Shown here: one piece after another, positions 60,688-64,000 of the stretch | Layout: each line of letters begins with the position of its first letter | Numbering within the stretch: the stretch's first letter is position 1 | NCBI RefSeq assembly: GCF_036013915.1 | Contig: NZ_CP107899.1 | Location: 4,092,001 to 4,156,000, forward strand | Origin: Streptomyces sp. NBC_00464 | GTDB lineage: Bacteria; Actinomycetota; Actinomycetes; Streptomycetales; Streptomycetaceae | DNA: 64,000 nt | Reading direction: 5' to 3' | The notes under the pieces: generated by a model | Told to the model about the DNA's origin: nothing | The model's database searches: none | The model's input: the letters and a program-made list of their open reading frames with translations, nothing else | Position numbers and translations under genes: made by a program

Positions 60688-61017
60688 GAGATACGGCCGA
60701 TGGCCGCCTGCGGCGAGGGTGCGGCCAGTAGGTGCTGGAGGCGTGGCGAGCCGCGGTTGATCCGTATTCGGCACCTCATGCTTTCAATTTGCCGAAAGTG
60801 CGCATTCTGTCCCGCGGATGCGGGCGGGGCCGAGGATCATGCGGCGGAGCCGGGCCATGGCCCGGCTCCGGTCGGCCATGGCCGAGGGTGAGGAACAGCC
60901 GGTTGCGGGCCTCGCCGTCCGAGACGCCGGTCCGCCGGTCCGGGCGGCGCGGATCTTGCCGGTCAGCCACAAGCGCGAGCACGGCCGCGAGCACCGAGCG
61001 ATCTCCGGAAACGCAGG
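60688..61017. other. Gene-free segment with a perfect 24-bp palindrome
   Basis: No convincing gene. GGAGCCGGGCC-AT-GGCCCGGCTCC (60846-60869) is a perfect palindrome that could terminate the lipoprotein transcript 160 bp past its stop. Frames here on either strand lack starts and family features. Confidence 0.5.
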
Positions 61018-61050
61018 AAGGGCCTGATCCACTCAGTGGATCAGGCCCTT
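61018..61050. terminator. Terminator of tRNA-Pro; right copy of the hairpin pair
   Basis: Perfect 15-bp arms AAGGGCCTGATCCAC (61018-61032) and GTGGATCAGGCCCTT (61036-61050), loop TCA. It lies 18 bp past the 3' end of the minus-strand tRNA gene. Confidence 0.88.
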
Positions 61051-61068
61051 GACCTGGTCTTACGGCTG

Positions 61069-61142
61069 TCGGGGTGGCGGGATTTGAACCCACGACCTCT
61101 TCGTCCCGAACGAAGCGCGCTGCCAAGCTGCGCTACACCCCG
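61069..61142 (-). tRNA. tRNA-Pro(CGG)
   Basis: 74-nt cloverleaf on the minus strand. Acceptor stem CGGGGTG pairs with CACCCCG, discriminator A; D-arm GCGCAGCTTGGCAGCGC, anticodon stem-loop CTTCG-TTCGGGA-CGAAG with anticodon CGG, and T-arm GTGGGTTCAAATCCCGC. CCA is not encoded, as is common in Streptomyces. Confidence 0.96.
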
Positions 61143-61235
61143 ATCGCCGCCGGTCTCCCGGCGACATCGATTACTTTAGCCCACCGGCGCCCGGAGACGA
61201 AATCCGCTTTTTGCCGATGGGGCGGGCGCCCCGGG

Positions 61236-62177
61236 TTACACGTCCCGCGCCGTCAACGTCAGCAGGGTCGCCTCCGGGGGGCAGGCGAAGCGGACCGGGG
61301 TGTAGCGGTTGGTGCCGCAGCCGGCCGAGACGTGGAGGTAGGCGCGGTGGCCCTCGGCCGTGTGGCTGGAGAGGCCCTTCACCCGGTCCGTGTCCAGGTC
61401 GCAGTTGGTGACCAGGGCGCCGTAGAAGGGGATGCACAGCTGGCCGCCATGGGTGTGGCCGGCCAGGATCAGCGGGTAGCCGTCCGCGGTGAAGGCGTCG
61501 AGGGAGCGCAGGTAGGGGGCGTGGACCACGCCGATGGAGAGGTCGGCGCCCGTCTCGGGGCCGCCCGAGACCTCGGCGTAGCGGTCACGCCGGATGTGCG
61601 GGTCGTCGAGGCCGGTGAAGGCCAGCTCCAGGCCGTCGAGCTTCAGACGGCCGCGTGCGTTGGACAGGTTCAGCCAGCCCGCGTCGTCGAAGGCGTCGCG
61701 CATCGGTTCCCACGGGTTGTGGACGACGCCGACCGCCGGGGCGTTCCCGTTGAGCCCGTGCTTGCCCGCCGCCTTGTCGAAGAGGTAGCGGGCGGGGTTG
61801 CGGAGCTTCGGGCCGTAGTAGTCGTTGGAGCCGAACACGTACACACCCGGGAACTCCATCAGCGGACCGAGCGCGTCGAGCAGTTCAGGGACCGCCTCCG
61901 GGTCGGAGAGGTTGTCGCCGGTGTTCACGACGAAGTCCGGGCGCAGCCCGGCCAGGGACTGCAGCCAGGCGCGCTTCTTGCGCTGGCCGCCGACCATGTG
62001 GACGTCGGAGACCTGCAGGACGCGCAACGGGCGTGCCCCGTGCGGGAGTACCGGGACGGTGACCCTTCGCAGACGGAACGAGCGGGCCTCGAATCCGGCT
62101 GCGTAGGCGAGACCGGCGGCGCCGGCCGCGGCGGTGACCGCCGTGATTTTCAGGGGTACTCCGTAGCGTGCGCGCAT
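61236..62177 (-). CDS. Membrane-anchored metallophosphoesterase
   Basis: Protein of 313 residues. An N-terminal hydrophobic helix (PLKITAVTAAAGAAGLAYAAGF) anchors it. The calcineurin-like metal motifs are VSDVHMVGG (DxH), NTGDNL (GDN), GSNDYYG (GND-like, with Ser for Gly position variation), VVHAP and AGHTHGGQ (GHxH). It belongs to the YkuE-like group of surface phosphoesterases. The substrate is unknown. ATG at 62177 is preferred to one at 62249, which overlaps the divergent gene's region. Confidence 0.92.
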   Translation of the reverse strand: MRARYGVPLKITAVTAAAGAAGLAYAAGFEARSFRLRRVTVPVLPHGARPLRVLQVSDVHMVGGQRKKRAWLQSLAGLRPDFVVNTGDNLSDPEAVPELLDALGPLMEFPGVYVFGSNDYYGPKLRNPARYLFDKAAGKHGLNGNAPAVGVVHNPWEPMRDAFDDAGWLNLSNARGRLKLDGLELAFTGLDDPHIRRDRYAEVSGGPETGADLSIGVVHAPYLRSLDAFTADGYPLILAGHTHGGQLCIPFYGALVTNCDLDTDRVKGLSSHTAEGHRAYLHVSAGCGTNRYTPVRFACPPEATLLTLTARDV

Positions 62178-62256
62178 GCGCCCATCGTCGCAGACGGCGC
62201 GTGTCCACAGGAAAACCGGCGGGCGGCGGACACCCCGCACCTGCCACAATCACCCC

Positions 62257-62721
62257 ATGACCACGCTCAAGTCCAAGCTCAAGGAAGACCTCACCACGGC
62301 CATGAAGGCGCGCGACGAGCTGACCTCGTCCACGCTCCGGCTGACCCTCACCGCGATCACCAAGGAGGAGGTCGGCGGAAAGACGGCCCGCGAACTCTCC
62401 GATGACGAGGTGCAGAAGGTGATCGCCAAGGAGGCCAAGAAGCGCCGCGAGGCGGCCGAGGCCTTCGCCAAGGGCGGCCGGACCGAGCAGGCCGAGCGGG
62501 AGAAGCGGGAGGGCGAGCTGCTCGACGCCTACCTCCCGCAGCAGCTGAGCGACGGCGAGCTGACCGCGATCGTGACGTCCGCCGTCGACGAGGCGAAGGC
62601 CGCCGGGGCCGAGGGGCCGCGTGCCATGGGCGCCGTCATGAAGATCGTGAACCCGAAGGTCGCGGGGCGCGCCGAGGGCGGCCGGGTGGCCGCCACGGTG
62701 AAGAAGCTCCTCGCGGGCTGA
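62257..62721 (+). CDS. GatB/YqeY domain protein
   Basis: Helical protein of 154 residues: TLKSKLKEDLTTAMKARDELTSSTLRLTLTAITKEEV, then KVIAKEAKKRREAAEAFAKGGR, a YLPQQLSDGELTAIV segment and MGAVMKIVNPKVAGRAEGGRVAATVKKLL. The domain is the tail of the amidotransferase GatB; free-standing YqeY copies have uncertain roles in tRNA-related metabolism. ATG at 62257 begins the domain. Confidence 0.93.
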   Translation: MTTLKSKLKEDLTTAMKARDELTSSTLRLTLTAITKEEVGGKTARELSDDEVQKVIAKEAKKRREAAEAFAKGGRTEQAEREKREGELLDAYLPQQLSDGELTAIVTSAVDEAKAAGAEGPRAMGAVMKIVNPKVAGRAEGGRVAATVKKLLAG

Positions 62722-62740
62722 GTTCGCGCGGTTCAGCAGG

Positions 62741-62792
62741 CGGACATGAAGGTGGGGCGCCCCCGGCCGGGGGCGCCCCACCTTCATGTCCG
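62741..62792. terminator. 52-bp perfect palindromic bidirectional terminator
   Basis: Every base from 62741 to 62766 pairs with its partner from 62767 to 62792, without loop bases. It sits between the convergent YqeY and penicillin-binding protein genes. Confidence 0.92.
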
Positions 62793-62814
62793 GCGTACGC
62801 AGGGACCGGTCGGG

Positions 62815-64000
62815 TCAGGGGCCGTTGGTCCCGCCGTCGTTCTGACCGCGGCCGTTGCCGTCGTTTCCGCCGATCAGGCCCGGCGGAATGCTGATGCCGG
62901 GGAAGGGGGTGTCGTCGCCGGGCTTGTCGTCGCCCTGACCCGGCTTGTTCTTGTCCCGGTCCTTGTCCTTGTCCTCCTTCGGCTTCGCCCGCGGTACGTC
63001 GACCGGGGTGAAGGCCGGGGTTTCGGAGGCGTTCAGGGAACCGGTCATCGCCGTCCGCCAGATCGGACCGGGCAGACAGCCACCGCAGACGTCCTCGTAG
63101 TACTGGCCGCCGATGGTGATGTTGCTCATCGGGATCTGGTGGGCGCCGTCGCTGCCGACCCACACCGCCGTGGACAGGTTCGGCGTGTAGCCGACGAACC
63201 AGGCGTTGATGCGCTCGTCGGTCGTACCGGTCTTGCCCGCGTTGTCACGGTCGCTGAGACCGGCCGACTGTCCGGTGCCGTCCTCGACGACGCCCTTGAG
63301 CATCTGGTTGATGGTGTCGGCCGTGTGCTCGCTCATGGCACGGTTGCACGTCGACTTCGGTACGTCGATCTTCTTCCCGTTCGGCTTGGTCACCGACAGG
63401 ATCGCGATCGGGGAGCAGTACGTGCCGCGATTGGCGAAGGTGGCGTAGACCGAGGCCATCGCCAGCGGCGTCGACTCCTGGCCGCCGAGGGTGGTGGCGG
63501 GGTTCTGCAGCAGCGGCTTGTTGTCGCCGCGGTTGTAGCCGACCTTCTTCGCCATCGTGAGGGTCTCGCAGAGGCCCGCCTTCTGCTCCAGCTTGGCGAA
63601 GTAGGTGTTGATCGACTTGCCCAGCGCGCTGGTCATGTCGAAGGTGCCCTTCTCCGACTCCATCTCGTTCTCGACGTTCCACGGGATGGTGTCCGCAGGC
63701 TCGTTCTCGCAGGTGCGGAAGCCGTCGGCGGGAAGAGTGATCTTGTAGTCCGTGGTGAAGCTCTGGGCCGGACTGATCCCCTTCTCCAGCGCGGCTGCCG
63801 CGGTGATCGGCTTGAAGGTCGATCCCACCTGGAAGCCGGCGTAGCTGCCGCCCATCTTGTGGTCGACGGAGAGGTTCAGCATGGTCTGGTGCTGGGACGC
63901 GTCCAGTCCGTAGGGACGGGACTGGGCCATCGCCATGATCTGACCGGTGCCGGGCTGTACCTGGACCACAGAGGCCGCGACCTTGTCGGTCTCGTCGACC
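62815..64000 (-). CDS. Class A penicillin-binding protein, C-terminal part
   Basis: Bifunctional glycosyltransferase/transpeptidase for peptidoglycan; the N-terminal glycosyltransferase half lies beyond the window edge. Seen are the transpeptidase motifs GSTFKP (catalytic Ser, SxxK), SIN in GKSINTYFAK (SxN) and KTGTT (KTG). Afterwards come DERINAWFVGYTPNLSTAVWVG and a charged tail rich in Lys/Asp/Gly and Pro, extracellular. The frame is open to base 63999. Stop at 62815. Confidence 0.95.
   Translation of the reverse strand, partial: VDETDKVAASVVQVQPGTGQIMAMAQSRPYGLDASQHQTMLNLSVDHKMGGSYAGFQVGSTFKPITAAAALEKGISPAQSFTTDYKITLPADGFRTCENEPADTIPWNVENEMESEKGTFDMTSALGKSINTYFAKLEQKAGLCETLTMAKKVGYNRGDNKPLLQNPATTLGGQESTPLAMASVYATFANRGTYCSPIAILSVTKPNGKKIDVPKSTCNRAMSEHTADTINQMLKGVVEDGTGQSAGLSDRDNAGKTGTTDERINAWFVGYTPNLSTAVWVGSDGAHQIPMSNITIGGQYYEDVCGGCLPGPIWRTAMTGSLNASETPAFTPVDVPRAKPKEDKDKDRDKNKPGQGDDKPGDDTPFPGISIPPGLIGGNDGNGRGQNDGGTNGP

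Noticed and set aside
59329..61142. Classical tRNA-integrated island with duplicated tRNA 3' end
   Set aside because: No copy of the tRNA-Pro 3' segment and no integrase gene is present; only the 26-bp terminator hairpin is duplicated, so the finding is worded as a hairpin-bracketed cassette.
61074..62405. Long plus-strand frame over the metallophosphoesterase gene
   Set aside because: Shadow of the minus-strand gene; the start of it is the tRNA read as protein (a known false-gene pattern).

Overview
The window is high-GC actinobacterial chromosome, almost certainly Streptomyces. The evidence is strong G/C third-position bias, frequent GTG and TTG starts, chitinase genes behind paired TGGTCCAGACCT-type boxes, a class II aldolase, a sortase-E type LAXTG surface protein, and the conserved ybaB-recR-aspartokinase-asd order. 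Most of it looks like ordinary core chromosome. Accessory pieces are an IS200/IS605 insertion and a 1.7-kb hairpin-bracketed segment beside a tRNA-Pro gene.

Layout. 1-7.2 kb: 3' end of a class II fructose-bisphosphate aldolase gene, a PatB/MalY-type C-S lyase, a 14-TM MFS exporter, a DUF3151 protein, and a tryptophan-catabolic pair (tryptophan dioxygenase, kynureninase) ending in a perfect 19-bp-arm terminator. 7.2-14.9 kb: an alpha/beta hydrolase that may be the missing kynurenine formamidase, a NarL/LuxR two-component pair, a cytochrome P450, and a divergent ABC exporter/MarR-like regulator unit with a 16-bp palindromic operator in its promoter. 15-24 kb: a diacylglycerol-kinase-like protein, purA, a membrane-anchored PstS-like protein, two tandem GH19 chitinases, a PucR-like regulator and a second sliding clamp (DnaN paralogue).

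24-37 kb: a secreted beta-propeller/Ig-like protein, an IS605-type element (tnpA, tnpB and a probable omega RNA), a PASTA-less Ser/Thr kinase, a class III aminotransferase with a GntR regulator, a SLATT-domain protein, ybaB, recR, a DUF5063 protein and a GNAT acetyltransferase. 37-49.6 kb: a LamG-domain secreted protein, aspartokinase (with an internal start for a beta subunit) and asd, an ECF/SigE-family sigma factor overlapping a single-TM partner, SURF1, an S9 peptidase, a methyltransferase, an NTF2-like protein and an SGNH hydrolase. 49.9-64 kb: cobalamin genes cbiD/cobK/cobH, a 1734-residue LAXTG surface protein, a LacI regulator, a small secreted protein with an overlapping lipoprotein, tRNA-Pro, a metallophosphoesterase, a GatB/YqeY protein and the C-terminal part of a class A penicillin-binding protein.

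The most unusual signals are these. (1) Many genes have short tandem or direct repeats that start at, or contain, their own stop codon. (2) Two 26-bp hairpins, 23/26 identical, bracket the secreted-protein/lipoprotein pair next to tRNA-Pro. (3) One chitinase has no ATG, GTG or TTG start, apparently using CTG, and has replaced the HETGG active-site signature. (4) The purA and pucR-like upstream regions contain precise inverted or direct repeats that look like undescribed operators.
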